Assembly (NCBI RefSeq): GCF_002028545.1
Contig: NZ_MWPQ01000031.1
Location: forward strand, 1-64,000
Origin: Nitrobacter vulgaris
GTDB taxonomy: Bacteria; Pseudomonadota; Alphaproteobacteria; Rhizobiales; Xanthobacteraceae
Direction: 5' to 3'
Length of the DNA stretch: 64,000 bases
Every line of letters starts with the position of its first letter. Position 1 is the stretch's first letter. Below are positions 20,610-29,701 of this stretch, in pieces. The position numbers and the translations under genes are program-made. Below the pieces are notes generated by a model that saw only the letters and a list, made by a program, of their open reading frames with translations, was not told where the DNA came from and ran no database searches.

Positions 20610-21395
20610 ATGCGTGAATTGTTTGACGAAGATCTTGGCTCCTCGTCGCTCAACCCGGAAGAATCGATACGCAACTCTGCGCGAGCCGGGCACCGCAACC
20701 GTTTCTATACCTCCGCGAGCGTGAGGGAGACGCCGGAAGGGTTCGCCGTCCTGCTCGACGACAGGCCGGTTCGCACGCCGTCACGTAACGTGCTGGCGGC
20801 GCCTGCACGCGAGATTGCCGAGACCATGGCCGCGGAATGGGAGGCGCAACGGGACGTCATCAACCCCATGACCATGCCGCTAACGCGGCTCGCCAACAGC
20901 ATCATCGACGGCGTAACCGGTCGTGTCGACGCAGTGGTTGAGGATATTGCCAAGTATCTCGAAACGGACCTCCTGTTCTATCGCGCCGGCCATCCCGACG
21001 CGCTGGTGGCTCGCGAAACCGCACATTGGGACCGCGTGCTTTTCTGGGCCGCCGAAACATTGGAAGCGCGTTTCATCCTGACCGAAGGCATCGTGCATGT
21101 CCATCAACCGGCTCAGGCGGTCGCAGCCGCGCGCAAGGCGCTACCGTCAGACCCTTGGGTGGTTGGGGCGTTGCATATCGTGACGACGTTGACCGGCTCC
21201 GTGCTGCTCGCTCTCGCTTTAATGGCCGGGCGGCTGGATGCGGACGAGGTCTGGGCCGCCGCCCACGTCGATGAGGACTGGAACAGCGAGCAATGGGGGG
21301 TCGATGAGGAGGCGGCCGTCCAGAGGGCGTCGCGTTTGGTCGATTTCCGGGCCGCGGCTGCCGTCCTTCGGGCGCGGGCTGGACCAATCGGTTAA
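20610..21395 (+). CDS. ATP12-family F1-ATPase assembly chaperone
   Basis: 261 aa. In mitochondria Atp12 binds the F1 alpha subunit before hexamer assembly, and alphaproteobacterial homologues are presumed to do the same in the cytosol. Family segments visible are FAVLLDDRPVRTPSRNVLA, the AAEWEAQRDVINPMTMPLTR core and DWNSEQWGVDEEA near the C-terminus. It lies just downstream of the pseudouridine synthase gene, a common pairing in this group. Confidence 0.92.
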   Translation: MRELFDEDLGSSSLNPEESIRNSARAGHRNRFYTSASVRETPEGFAVLLDDRPVRTPSRNVLAAPAREIAETMAAEWEAQRDVINPMTMPLTRLANSIIDGVTGRVDAVVEDIAKYLETDLLFYRAGHPDALVARETAHWDRVLFWAAETLEARFILTEGIVHVHQPAQAVAAARKALPSDPWVVGALHIVTTLTGSVLLALALMAGRLDADEVWAAAHVDEDWNSEQWGVDEEAAVQRASRLVDFRAAAAVLRARAGPIG

Positions 21396-21443
21396 GGAGA
21401 GGTTTAGACACAGAAGTTAGCCTGACGGGTAAAACGAGGCTTC

Positions 21444-23108
21444 ATGGCGATCTCGATCAACCCGATTTTCCCGGTCATTGCGGCGCAAGGCGCAGCAAAC
21501 GAAGCCGTGCTGCAGCCCGGCAGGGTGATTGACGTAAAGGTCCAGGGAATCCTTGCCAACAATCTCGTCCGTATTGCCATCGCCGATCTGGCGATCGAGG
21601 TGCTGTCGGAAATTCCGCTTCAAGTCGGCCAGACCCTGCGGTTAGCGGTCTCGCAGACCGCGCAAGGGCTTCGGCTTGCGGTTGTGGATCAGGGCTCATC
21701 GGGTACGCATGCTGCCGGACCGGCGGATGCGTTGACACTGACGCCGGATGCTGCGGCTGCAACGATAAGCGCCAAGGCTCCTCCGGCTCCCCTCCTGACG
21801 GCGCTGGAAGCTCTCTCGGTATCGTCCGCGGCGCAAGCGGCGGCGGCGCGGCAAGGCAGCCTTTCGCCGCTCTACGCCAACCTGCTGGCAGCCGCCGGCT
21901 CTGGCAGTCTGCCCCCTAACGTGCGACAGGTTCTGGACCGGCTGCTCACTTTGCGGCCTGGTCTCGATCCGGGTCTTACGGGGAGCGATATCAAGACCGC
22001 GTTCCGTAACTCCGGCCTTTTTCTCGAAGCCTCGCTGGCGGCCGGCTTGAAGACGGGGCAGCCTGCCGCCTCGGCCAATACGCTACCCGATATGAAGGCT
22101 GCACTGCTTGTGCTCCGTGAGGCGCTTTCGATCTCGGTCGGGGACATGTCTCGCGGTGCGCCGCCCGCCGTGGGCGCAGGATCTCAACAAGCGCAGCAGG
22201 CAGCTTCGCCGATGGCATCGAGCGCGCCGCCGCTGTCGCCGGATATCGACGCACAGGATGTGTATCTGCCGCAGGCGCGCCTGGCTGTAACCGATGATCC
22301 GGATACGCCTGCGAACCAGACATTATTTTCCCGAGTATCGGATGCAGGGCTTCGCGCCGCCACGGCGGGTGCAGCCCTGAACGTTCTGCAGGAGGTACTT
22401 CAGGATCGAGGGATCAGCAACGATCCCGGCGCGGCCCTCGGACCCGACGGCGATCCGGCGGCCGCTACGCAGCCGTTCAGGAATGGGCCAGCGAACGGCC
22501 CCACTGAGAACCATGTCTTTGTCGTGCGTACCAGCATGCCGTCGCCGCCCTTTGGCGGCGCATTGCCAACCGCGCAGCCCGTCGCGTTGCCGGGATTGTC
22601 ATCGGCTGCATCGTCGGAAGAGATCGCGCGACGACTGCTTGATGATACTGATGCTGCGATTTCCCGTCAGGTGTTGTTGCAGATCGCCTCGCTTCCGGAT
22701 CGCGTCGATACCGCGGGAGCGCGGCTCGATCAGACCACGCCGCGCTGGAATTTCGAGATTCCATTTGCTGTCGCAACCGGCACGGCCATTGCGCAGTTTG
22801 AGGTTTCGCGCGACGCCGCCGGTCACAATACAGAAACAGCGACGCGGGTCTGGCGCGCACGATTTTCAGTCGACGTTGAACCCGCAGGGCCGGTTCACGC
22901 GCTGGTGTCGCTGGCCGGGGAAACCATGACGGTGCGGCTCTGGGCCGAGCGTCCTTCCACCGCGAGCCGGTTGCGCGCCGGCGCCTCGCAACTCACTCAG
23001 GCATTAAGCGGCGCAGAATTGCAGCCGGGAGATATCATCATCCGCGAGGGAGCGCCGCCGCAGCCGAAGCCCGCGCCGGCCGGCCACTTTCTGGATCGCG
23101 CCCTATGA
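21444..23108 (+). CDS. FliK-like hook-length-control-domain protein
   Basis: 554 aa, Ala/Pro/Ser-rich with low-complexity stretches between about 100 and 350. The C-terminal region (about 430-540), including VHALVSLAGETMTVRLWAER and QLTQALSGAELQPGDIIIRE, resembles the Flg_hook/FliK C-terminal domain, which in flagellar systems binds the FlhB cytoplasmic domain. It overlaps the next gene, an FlhB-C-like protein, by ATGA. No other flagellar genes are nearby. Assignment rests on remembered family features and the gene pair. Confidence 0.7.
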   Translation: MAISINPIFPVIAAQGAANEAVLQPGRVIDVKVQGILANNLVRIAIADLAIEVLSEIPLQVGQTLRLAVSQTAQGLRLAVVDQGSSGTHAAGPADALTLTPDAAAATISAKAPPAPLLTALEALSVSSAAQAAAARQGSLSPLYANLLAAAGSGSLPPNVRQVLDRLLTLRPGLDPGLTGSDIKTAFRNSGLFLEASLAAGLKTGQPAASANTLPDMKAALLVLREALSISVGDMSRGAPPAVGAGSQQAQQAASPMASSAPPLSPDIDAQDVYLPQARLAVTDDPDTPANQTLFSRVSDAGLRAATAGAALNVLQEVLQDRGISNDPGAALGPDGDPAAATQPFRNGPANGPTENHVFVVRTSMPSPPFGGALPTAQPVALPGLSSAASSEEIARRLLDDTDAAISRQVLLQIASLPDRVDTAGARLDQTTPRWNFEIPFAVATGTAIAQFEVSRDAAGHNTETATRVWRARFSVDVEPAGPVHALVSLAGETMTVRLWAERPSTASRLRAGASQLTQALSGAELQPGDIIIREGAPPQPKPAPAGHFLDRAL

Positions 23109-23374
23109 GTGTGGAGATCAAGGATCAAGTCGCCATCGCCCTCCACTATGACAAAGGCAGCGGCGCGCCGCGTGTGGTCGCCAAGGGCAGGGGAACGCTC
23201 GGCACGAAGATCATCGAGGTGGCCAAGGAGAACGACATCCCGATCGAGGAAAACGAAGTGCTGGCCGGCGCGCTGTCGCATGTCGAACTCGGCGACGAGA
23301 TTCCAGCCGAATTGTATAAGGCTGTTGCGGAGGTATTGGTGTTCGTGCTGCGGATGTCGGCGCGCGCGCCGTGA
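23105..23374 (+). CDS. FlhB C-terminal-domain-like protein (FhlB/EscU-type)
   Basis: 89 aa with no membrane segments. VAIALHYDKGSGAPRVVAKG resembles the FlhB/EscU cytoplasmic domain just after its autocleavage site, and IIEVAKENDIPIEENEVLAG and ELYKAVAEVLVFVL continue that fold. The NPTH autocleavage motif itself is absent. It is stand-alone, like YlqH of Bacillus, and coupled to the FliK-like gene. Function outside a flagellum is not established. Confidence 0.8.
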   Translation: MSVEIKDQVAIALHYDKGSGAPRVVAKGRGTLGTKIIEVAKENDIPIEENEVLAGALSHVELGDEIPAELYKAVAEVLVFVLRMSARAP

Positions 23375-23471
23375 TAGGTGGTGGCGCCTCCGCGCCGCGC
23401 TGTTGGTGACAGCCTTAAAAACGGCAGTTAGGGTCTAATCCAAGTTTACTGAACCAGACCCAGGCAGGGCT

Positions 23472-25004
23472 ATGAAAGACATCCTCCAAACGCTCGACGC
23501 CCGGCGGATGGCCGCAAAGCGTGGCGGTGGCGAGAAGCGCATCGAAGCCCAGCACAAGCGCGGTAAGCTGACGGCTCGTGAGCGCATCGAGATTTTGCTC
23601 GACAAAGACTCGTTCGAAGAATTCGACATGTTCGTCGAGCATCGTTCGATCGAATTCGGCATGGAGAAATCGAAAGTGCCGGGCGACGGCGTGGTGACCG
23701 GATGGGGCACCATCAATGGCCGCAAGATTTTCATGTTCGCGAAAGACTTCACCGTATTCGGCGGCTCGCTGTCGGAGACGCATGCGCTGAAGATCACGAA
23801 AATCCAGGACATGGCATTGAAGGCCAAGGCACCGATCATCGGTCTTTATGATGCTGGTGGCGCGCGCATTCAGGAGGGCGTCGCAGCGCTGGCCGGTTAC
23901 TCCTATGTCTTTCGCCGCAATGTGCAGGCCTCGGGAGTGATCCCGCAGATCAGCGTCATCATGGGGCCGTGCGCGGGCGGCGATGTCTATTCGCCTGCCA
24001 TGACCGACTTCATCTTCATGGTGAAGAACACGAGCTACATGTTCGTTACTGGCCCCGATGTGGTGAAGACAGTCACCAATGAGGTGGTGTCCGCGGAAGA
24101 ACTCGGCGGCGCCAGCGTGCATGCCACCAAGTCGTCGATTGCCGATGGCGCGTTCGAAAACGATGTCGAGGCGATCTTGCAGATGCGGCGCCTGATCGAT
24201 TTCCTGCCGAGCAACAACACCGACGGTGTTCCGGAATGGCCGAGTTTCGATGATATCGAGCGCACCGACGACTCGCTCAATACGCTGGTGCCGGACAATC
24301 CCAACAAGCCTTACGATATCAAGGAACTGATCCTGAAGGTCGTGGACGAGGGCGACTTCTTCGAGATCGCGGAAACGTTCGCGAAAAACATTGTCACCGG
24401 CTTCGGCCGCATTGCCGGGCGCACGGTGGGCTTCGTCGCCAACCAGCCGATGGTGCTGGCCGGCGTGCTCGACTCGGATGCGTCACGCAAGGCCGCGCGC
24501 TTTGTTCGCTTTTGCGATGCCTTCAATATTCCGATTGTGACCTTCGTGGACGTGCCGGGCTTTTTGCCGGGCACCGCGCAGGAATACGGCGGGCTGATCA
24601 AGCACGGCGCGAAGCTCTTGTTCGCCTATTCGCAATGTACGGTGCCGCTCGTCACAGTCATCACGCGAAAGGCCTACGGCGGCGCGTTCGACGTGATGGC
24701 ATCAAAAGAGATCGGCGCCGACGTGAACTACGCCTGGCCGACCGCTCAGATCGCGGTGATGGGCGCCAAGGGCGCGGTTGAGATCATCTTCCGCGGCGAT
24801 ATCGGCGACGCGGAGAAGATCGCCGCGCGCACGAAGGAGTACGAGGATCGATTCCTGTCGCCGTTTATCGCCGCCGAGCGAGGCTACATCGACGACGTCA
24901 TCATGCCGCACTCGACCCGCAAGCGCATCGCTCGCGCGCTGGCGATGCTGCGTGACAAGCACGTCGACGCGCCCATGAAGAAGCATGACAATATTCCGTT
25001 GTGA
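23472..25004 (+). CDS. pccB: Propionyl-CoA carboxylase beta subunit
   Basis: 510 aa, normal length. Carboxyltransferase subunit that moves CO2 from biotin to propionyl-CoA to form (S)-methylmalonyl-CoA. [20 protein letters not shown]-like N-terminal sequence and two crotonase-like halves are visible: [20 protein letters not shown] with [17 protein letters not shown], and [20 protein letters not shown] with [15 protein letters not shown]. The biotin-carboxylase partner pccA is not in the window. A GGGTCT/AGACCC inverted repeat (23431-23461) lies just upstream. Confidence 0.95.
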   Translation: MKDILQTLDARRMAAKRGGGEKRIEAQHKRGKLTARERIEILLDKDSFEEFDMFVEHRSIEFGMEKSKVPGDGVVTGWGTINGRKIFMFAKDFTVFGGSLSETHALKITKIQDMALKAKAPIIGLYDAGGARIQEGVAALAGYSYVFRRNVQASGVIPQISVIMGPCAGGDVYSPAMTDFIFMVKNTSYMFVTGPDVVKTVTNEVVSAEELGGASVHATKSSIADGAFENDVEAILQMRRLIDFLPSNNTDGVPEWPSFDDIERTDDSLNTLVPDNPNKPYDIKELILKVVDEGDFFEIAETFAKNIVTGFGRIAGRTVGFVANQPMVLAGVLDSDASRKAARFVRFCDAFNIPIVTFVDVPGFLPGTAQEYGGLIKHGAKLLFAYSQCTVPLVTVITRKAYGGAFDVMASKEIGADVNYAWPTAQIAVMGAKGAVEIIFRGDIGDAEKIAARTKEYEDRFLSPFIAAERGYIDDVIMPHSTRKRIARALAMLRDKHVDAPMKKHDNIPL

Positions 25005-25131
25005 ATAATCTCGCTCAACGCTTCCGCCTAACGCCGGCCTGGTTGCTTTCAGGGCAAAGCGGACGTCAACCATTCCACAACCCTCGCCGATACCGTCGAA
25101 AATGACCCATAGCGGACTTCTTTGATCCAGA

Positions 25132-25145
25132 TCAATCAAAACGCT
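25132..25145. promoter_or_regulatory. FNR/FixK-type binding site upstream of the DUF1254 gene
   Basis: TTGATCCAGATCAA, an exact match to the TTGAT-N4-ATCAA consensus. The site centre is about 69 nt upstream of the ATG at 25208. If it acts as a class II site at -41.5, transcription would begin near 25180, with GATTGT at 25165-25170 in about the -10 position. Site recognition is direct from sequence; function is inferred. Confidence 0.7.
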
Positions 25146-25207
25146 GTAGTCGCTGATTGTCTGGCCACGCCATCCGTCGCCGTCCTGGGATATTGAGGAG
25201 GAGCTCC

Positions 25208-26635
25208 ATGAAGTGTCTATCGTCGCTTGCTGCGGTATTGTCGGGTTTAACTCTCATGGTCTCGACATTGACCCCGAGCGCTGCCCAATCGATTTCCGCG
25301 GACGAGGCACACGCTATCGCTACGGAGGCGTATGTCTACTTCTATCCGCTCGTGACGATGGACGTGACGCGCAAGCAGCTCAACAATTCCGATCCGAAGA
25401 CCGGAAGTATCGGCGGTCCTCCCAACACTTTCGATAATATCCAGGCCTACCCCACTGCGGATATGAGGGCAGTGGTGCGACCCAACTTTGACACGTTGTA
25501 CTCGAGCGCCTGGCTGGACCTGACCAGCGAGCCCATGATCGTTTCGGTTCCGGATACCGGTGGCCGTTACTACCTGCTGCCGATGCTCGACATGTGGACC
25601 GATGTGTTTGCGTCGCCAGGATCGCGCACGACAGGCACCAAGGCGGCCAATTTCCTGGTTGCGCCTCCGGGCTGGAATGGAAGCGTGCCGGAGGGTGTCA
25701 CGCGCATCAATGCGCCGACGCCCCATGTCTGGATAATCGGTCGCACCAGGACGGATGGTCCCGCCGACTATGCTTCAGTCCACGAAGTGCAGAAGGGCTA
25801 CAAGATCACGCCGCTGTCGGGATGGGGCAAACCCCCGGTCGCCGTTACGCAAACCATCGACCCCAGCGTCGATGTCAAGACTCCGCCGAAGGCGCAGGTT
25901 GATACGATGGCGGGCGATAAGTTCTTTGCGTATGCAGCCGAACTGCTCAAAGCCAACCCGCCGCACATCACCGATGAACCGATCATCGCGCGCATGAAGC
26001 GGATCGGCCTCGAACCGGGCAAGAGCTTCGATATTACCAAAGTTGATGCAACCACACGCAAAGCCATCGAAGACGCGCCGACACAGGGTCTAAAGCTGAT
26101 GGCATGGAAGCTCCCGACATTGGCGCGCGTAGCAAACCACTGGTCCATGAATACTGATACGATGGGTGTCTACGGGACTTATTATCTGAAGCGTGCAATC
26201 GTGGCTCAGGCTGGACTTGGTGCCAATCTGCCGGAAGATGCGATCTATCCGCTCAGCGTTGGCGATGAAAACGGCAAGCCGCTCGACGGTGCAAACAAGT
26301 ACACCATCCACTTCGCCAAAGACGCGGTGCCGCCGGTCGACGCATTCTGGTCAGTCACCCTGTACGATAACGAAGGATTCCAGGTTGCGAATCCGGTTAA
26401 TCGTTTTGCGGTGAGCAGCTGGATGCCGTTCAAGCGCGACGCCGACGGGTCGCTGACGCTCTACATCCAGAACGCAAATCCCGGCAGCGATCACGAAGCC
26501 AACTGGCTGCCTGCGCCTAAAGGCCCGTTCAACCTCACCATGCGTCTCTATGCGCCGAAATCGGAGGCGTTGACCGGCGTATGGAATCCGCCGACCATCA
26601 AGTCGGTGGATGGTGACATCATGGGCCGGCGGTGA
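25208..26635 (+). CDS. Secreted DUF1254/DUF1214 protein
   Basis: 475 aa from ATG 25208, preceded by GAGGAGGAGCTCC, a strong ribosome binding site; an in-frame start at 25157 lies upstream of it. The signal peptide is MKCLSSLAAVLSGLTLMVST, cleaved near SAAQS. DUF1254 occupies roughly 40-190 (YVYFYPLVTMDVTRKQL; RPNFDTLYSSAWLDL) and DUF1214 the C-terminus (AFWSVTLYDNEGFQVANPVN; SDHEANWLPAPKGPFNLTMR). Biochemical function of the family is unknown. The upstream FNR/FixK-like box suggests oxygen-dependent expression. Confidence 0.9.
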   Translation: MKCLSSLAAVLSGLTLMVSTLTPSAAQSISADEAHAIATEAYVYFYPLVTMDVTRKQLNNSDPKTGSIGGPPNTFDNIQAYPTADMRAVVRPNFDTLYSSAWLDLTSEPMIVSVPDTGGRYYLLPMLDMWTDVFASPGSRTTGTKAANFLVAPPGWNGSVPEGVTRINAPTPHVWIIGRTRTDGPADYASVHEVQKGYKITPLSGWGKPPVAVTQTIDPSVDVKTPPKAQVDTMAGDKFFAYAAELLKANPPHITDEPIIARMKRIGLEPGKSFDITKVDATTRKAIEDAPTQGLKLMAWKLPTLARVANHWSMNTDTMGVYGTYYLKRAIVAQAGLGANLPEDAIYPLSVGDENGKPLDGANKYTIHFAKDAVPPVDAFWSVTLYDNEGFQVANPVNRFAVSSWMPFKRDADGSLTLYIQNANPGSDHEANWLPAPKGPFNLTMRLYAPKSEALTGVWNPPTIKSVDGDIMGRR

Positions 26636-26680
26636 CGGCAGATACTGGAGCGGACGTGGTCCGAATTAATTAAGGATGCG

Positions 26681-27154
26681 CTACTTCGCGCTCAGCAGCT
26701 TAAACAGCGGCGCGAGGTAGCTGATTTCCTGGCCCGATGTTGGCGTGGTGCGGCTGATGAAGTCGAAGATCTTGCCGTCCTTCAGGCCGTAATTGGCGAG
26801 CCGGGTCACCTGGCGGTTCTTGTCGAAATAGATCGCGATCACACGCTGATCGATGACGCTCTGCTGCATGAAGGCGACCTTCCGCTCGGCGCGCTGCGAG
26901 ATGTAATAAAACACCTCGCCGTTCAGCGTCGCGACCGTGGATGGGGTTCCCATTACGATCAGCACCTGATCCTGGCTTGCGCCGATCTGGATTTGCTCGA
27001 GCGCGCCGGGGGGGAGGATATAGCCCTTCTGAAAGGTTTCGCCGGTGCAGCCGGCCATGACCGCGCACACCAGCGTGGCGGCGAGCGTCGCGCGCAGACG
27101 AGGGCGTCGCGTCGCGGCGTATCCGGGTGCTTTCTTCGGGACTGACACTGTCAT
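26681..27154 (-). CDS. bamE: Outer-membrane assembly lipoprotein BamE (OmlA/SmpA family)
   Basis: 157 aa on the minus strand. Part of the BAM complex that inserts beta-barrel proteins into the outer membrane. The lipobox VMAGC lies at about residues 31-35 after a hydrophobic stretch. The SmpA/OmlA domain follows: EQIQIGASQDQVLIVMGTPS and EVFYYISQRAERKVAF. It is divergent from the CBP3-like gene, with about 105 nt between the starts, an arrangement frequent in Rhizobiales. Confidence 0.92.
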   Translation of the reverse strand: MTVSVPKKAPGYAATRRPRLRATLAATLVCAVMAGCTGETFQKGYILPPGALEQIQIGASQDQVLIVMGTPSTVATLNGEVFYYISQRAERKVAFMQQSVIDQRVIAIYFDKNRQVTRLANYGLKDGKIFDFISRTTPTSGQEISYLAPLFKLLSAK

Positions 27155-27259
27155 TCCGGGACGACCTCATCCTCTTGCATCGCGCGCGCGGTTGACGTAC
27201 CCGGCAACGGTCCCTGATTGCAACAACGGACCCCCTGCGGGCAGTCTTTCGGTACCCAC

Positions 27260-27799
27260 ATGCGCTGGCCGTTCAATCGCTTCAAAAAACAGTTCCCCGC
27301 GCCGTCGCGGCGCACCATTGAAGCGATCTATGGCACGATCGTGGCGCAAGCGCGAGAGCCCTTGTTTTATCAGGCGTATGGAGTCCCGGACTCCGTGAAT
27401 GGCCGCTTCGATCTGGTTCTGCTGCATTTGTGGATGGTCCTTCGGCAACTGAGGTCGGGGCCTGACGAGGCTCTTCGGCAGGCCCTGTTCGATCATTTCT
27501 GCAGTGACATGGACGCCAACCTGCGCGAGATGGGCGTTGGCGATCTAAGCGTTCCGAAGCGCATGCAAGCCTTCGGAGAAGCCTTTTATGGTCGCTCGGC
27601 CGCCTACGATCGAGCCCTGGCCGAGGGCCCCGAGCTGCTGGCGCTGGCGCTCGACAAGAATATCTATAGTGGCGGAAACATCGAAAGCGCGCGACGGCTT
27701 GCCGCCTATACGGCGGACGCGATCGCCGCGCTCGCTTGTGGTGATTACGCGACGTCGACGGGAGACTTGCAATTTCCGGACCTCGCACAACGGAAATGA
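27260..27799 (+). CDS. Ubiquinol-cytochrome c chaperone (CBP3-like)
   Basis: 179 aa from ATG 27260; the longer frame from 27218 overlaps the divergent promoter region and lacks family sequence. Homologous to the CBP3 chaperone that assists cytochrome b/bc1 assembly. Key stretches are RRTIEAIYGTIVAQAREPLF, FDLVLLHLWMVLRQL and FCSDMDANLREMGVGDLSVP. Followed 10 nt later by the yceD-like gene. Confidence 0.9.
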   Translation: MRWPFNRFKKQFPAPSRRTIEAIYGTIVAQAREPLFYQAYGVPDSVNGRFDLVLLHLWMVLRQLRSGPDEALRQALFDHFCSDMDANLREMGVGDLSVPKRMQAFGEAFYGRSAAYDRALAEGPELLALALDKNIYSGGNIESARRLAAYTADAIAALACGDYATSTGDLQFPDLAQRK

Positions 27800-27809
27800 A
27801 AGAGCAGGC

Positions 27810-28397
27810 ATGATCGCTAAGGACAGGTCGGATATGGCTCCAAATCCCTGGAGCTCGCGGATCGCGGTTGCGCAGATTCCGGAAACCGGCCTTCATCGTG
27901 ATATCGAGGCCGATCAGAATGTGCGTATGGCATTGGCGAAGACTGCTGGCTTGCGCGACATCGAGTTTGCCCGGGCATCGTTCGATCTGACTCCGGGGCG
28001 CGACGACAGCGTACATGTGCAGGGCAGGGTATCGGCGCGTGTCGGACAGACCTGCGTGGTGTCGCTCGATCCGATTGAGAACGATATCGTCGAGGAGGTC
28101 GACCTCATCTTTGTGCCGGAAAGTCAGGTTCGCGAGTTCGCCGCGCCCGTCAATGATGACGACGATATCAGGGAGATTCCGGATTCCCCCGAACCCATTA
28201 TCAATGGTGTCATTGATCTCGGGCGCCTCGCGACCGACGTCTTGTTTCTGGGAATCGATCCGTATCCGCGGAAATCCGATGCCGTTTTCGTCGCGCCTGC
28301 GAGCGCGGCGGATCCTGAGGATCATCCCTTCGCTGCTCTGAAGAAGCTGAAAATCGATCCGAGCCCGCCCGGCAAGAAGAAACCGGCGCGCGATTAA
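27810..28397 (+). CDS. YceD/DUF177-family protein
   Basis: 195 aa from ATG 27810 (MIAKDRSDMAPNPWSSRI), matching the end of the preceding gene after 10 nt. DUF177 proteins are linked to 23S rRNA accumulation and ribosome assembly. Conserved here are GRVSARVGQTCVVSLDPIEN and the PEPIINGVIDLGRLATDVLF motif. In many bacteria rpmF follows; here plsX-fabH follow instead, after a 242-nt AT-rich gap. Confidence 0.88.
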   Translation: MIAKDRSDMAPNPWSSRIAVAQIPETGLHRDIEADQNVRMALAKTAGLRDIEFARASFDLTPGRDDSVHVQGRVSARVGQTCVVSLDPIENDIVEEVDLIFVPESQVREFAAPVNDDDDIREIPDSPEPIINGVIDLGRLATDVLFLGIDPYPRKSDAVFVAPASAADPEDHPFAALKKLKIDPSPPGKKKPARD

Positions 28398-28639
28398 GGA
28401 CGGAATTCTGGATGTAATTTATGGAAAATCAAAGCAACAGCATTGAAAATAAGTAGTTTTATTTAATTCCTGATGTCTCGTTTTAACTTGCAAAACTACA
28501 GGAATCGGGGGGTTCGGATATTGTATCGAGGCGGGGACACGTTATTGTCGCGACCGCGCCGGATAAAGCACCGCGCACTGCCGTCCGTGTTTGGCCGCGC
28601 GTCTCAAGACTTCAAAAGATCAGGGTTTCCGGGACTTCC
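28398..28639. other. AT-rich intergenic region upstream of plsX
   Basis: 242 nt. The first 100 nt are markedly AT-rich (AATTTATGGAAAATCAAAGC; AAGTAGTTTTATTTAATTCC) compared with flanking genes. This is consistent with a promoter or UP element for plsX-fabH, but no clean -35/-10 pair was identified. The plsX ribosome binding site is weak (GGGACTTCC). Confidence 0.45.
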
Positions 28640-29701
28640 ATGCCGAAAAAGGTTCGAATCGCGCTTGACGCCATGGGGGGCGACATCGGCGCATCGGTGG
28701 TCATTCCGGGCGCTGCGATTTTCCTGAACCGTCATGCCGACACCGAGTTTCTGCTTTACGGCGACAACGCTCTGATCGAAGCGCAACTCGCTGCGTACCC
28801 TGCGGTGAGGGCGATATCCCGGGTCATCCACACCGATGTCGCCGTCGGCATGCACGAAAAGCCGAGCCAGGCGCTGCGTCGCGGCCGCAAGACTTCGTCG
28901 ATGTGGCTCGCGATCGATGCGGTGAAGAAAGGCGAGGCCGACGTTGCGGTGTCCGCCGGCAATACTGGCGCGTTGATGGCGATGGCGCGATTCAATCTGC
29001 GGACGCTGCCCGGCATCGATCGCCCCGCGATCGCGGCGACATGGCCAACCATGCGCGGCGATTCCGTGGTGCTTGATCTCGGCGCCACGATCGGAGGCGA
29101 TGCGCACCATCTGACGACGCTTGCGATCATGGGCAGCGCCATGGCGCGTGTTCTATTCGACCTGGAGCGGCCGACGGTCGGCCTCCTCAATATCGGCGTC
29201 GAGGAAATTAAGGGCGGGGAGGAGATTCGGGAAGCTGCGGAACTGCTGCGGGCAATGGAACTGCCGCAGCTCGAATTCATCGGCTTTGTTGAAGGCGACG
29301 GGATCGGCAAGGGGGCGGCGGACGTTATCGTGACGGAGGGTTTCAGCGGCAATATCGCGCTGAAGGCTGCCGAAGGAACGGCGCGGCAGATCAGCGAATT
29401 CCTGCGGGCGGCTCTGTCGCGAACATGGGCTTCAAAGCTCGGCTATCTTCTGGCCCGGGGCGCGTTCAAGGCGCTCAAGGAAAAGCTGGATCCGAACAGA
29501 TCCAATGGCGGCGTATTCCTCGGACTTAACGGAATCGTGGTCAAGAGTCATGGTGGAACCGACGCCGAGGGTTTTGCTTACGCGGTCGACGTTGGCTATG
29601 AGATGGTTCGTTACGATCTCCTGACCAAGATCAATCAAACGCTCAACCGCCACGGCCACACCCTTGCTTCGGCGTCGGCAGTGCAGGAGGCTATCTCTTG
29701 A
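28640..29701 (+). CDS. plsX: Phosphate acyltransferase PlsX
   Basis: 353 aa, normal length. Converts acyl-ACP and phosphate to acyl-phosphate for phospholipid synthesis at the membrane. [20 protein letters not shown] at the N-terminus, [14 protein letters not shown] near 113-126 and [20 protein letters not shown] are family signatures. The stop TGA overlaps the TTG start of fabH, giving translational coupling. Confidence 0.97.
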   Translation: MPKKVRIALDAMGGDIGASVVIPGAAIFLNRHADTEFLLYGDNALIEAQLAAYPAVRAISRVIHTDVAVGMHEKPSQALRRGRKTSSMWLAIDAVKKGEADVAVSAGNTGALMAMARFNLRTLPGIDRPAIAATWPTMRGDSVVLDLGATIGGDAHHLTTLAIMGSAMARVLFDLERPTVGLLNIGVEEIKGGEEIREAAELLRAMELPQLEFIGFVEGDGIGKGAADVIVTEGFSGNIALKAAEGTARQISEFLRAALSRTWASKLGYLLARGAFKALKEKLDPNRSNGGVFLGLNGIVVKSHGGTDAEGFAYAVDVGYEMVRYDLLTKINQTLNRHGHTLASASAVQEAIS

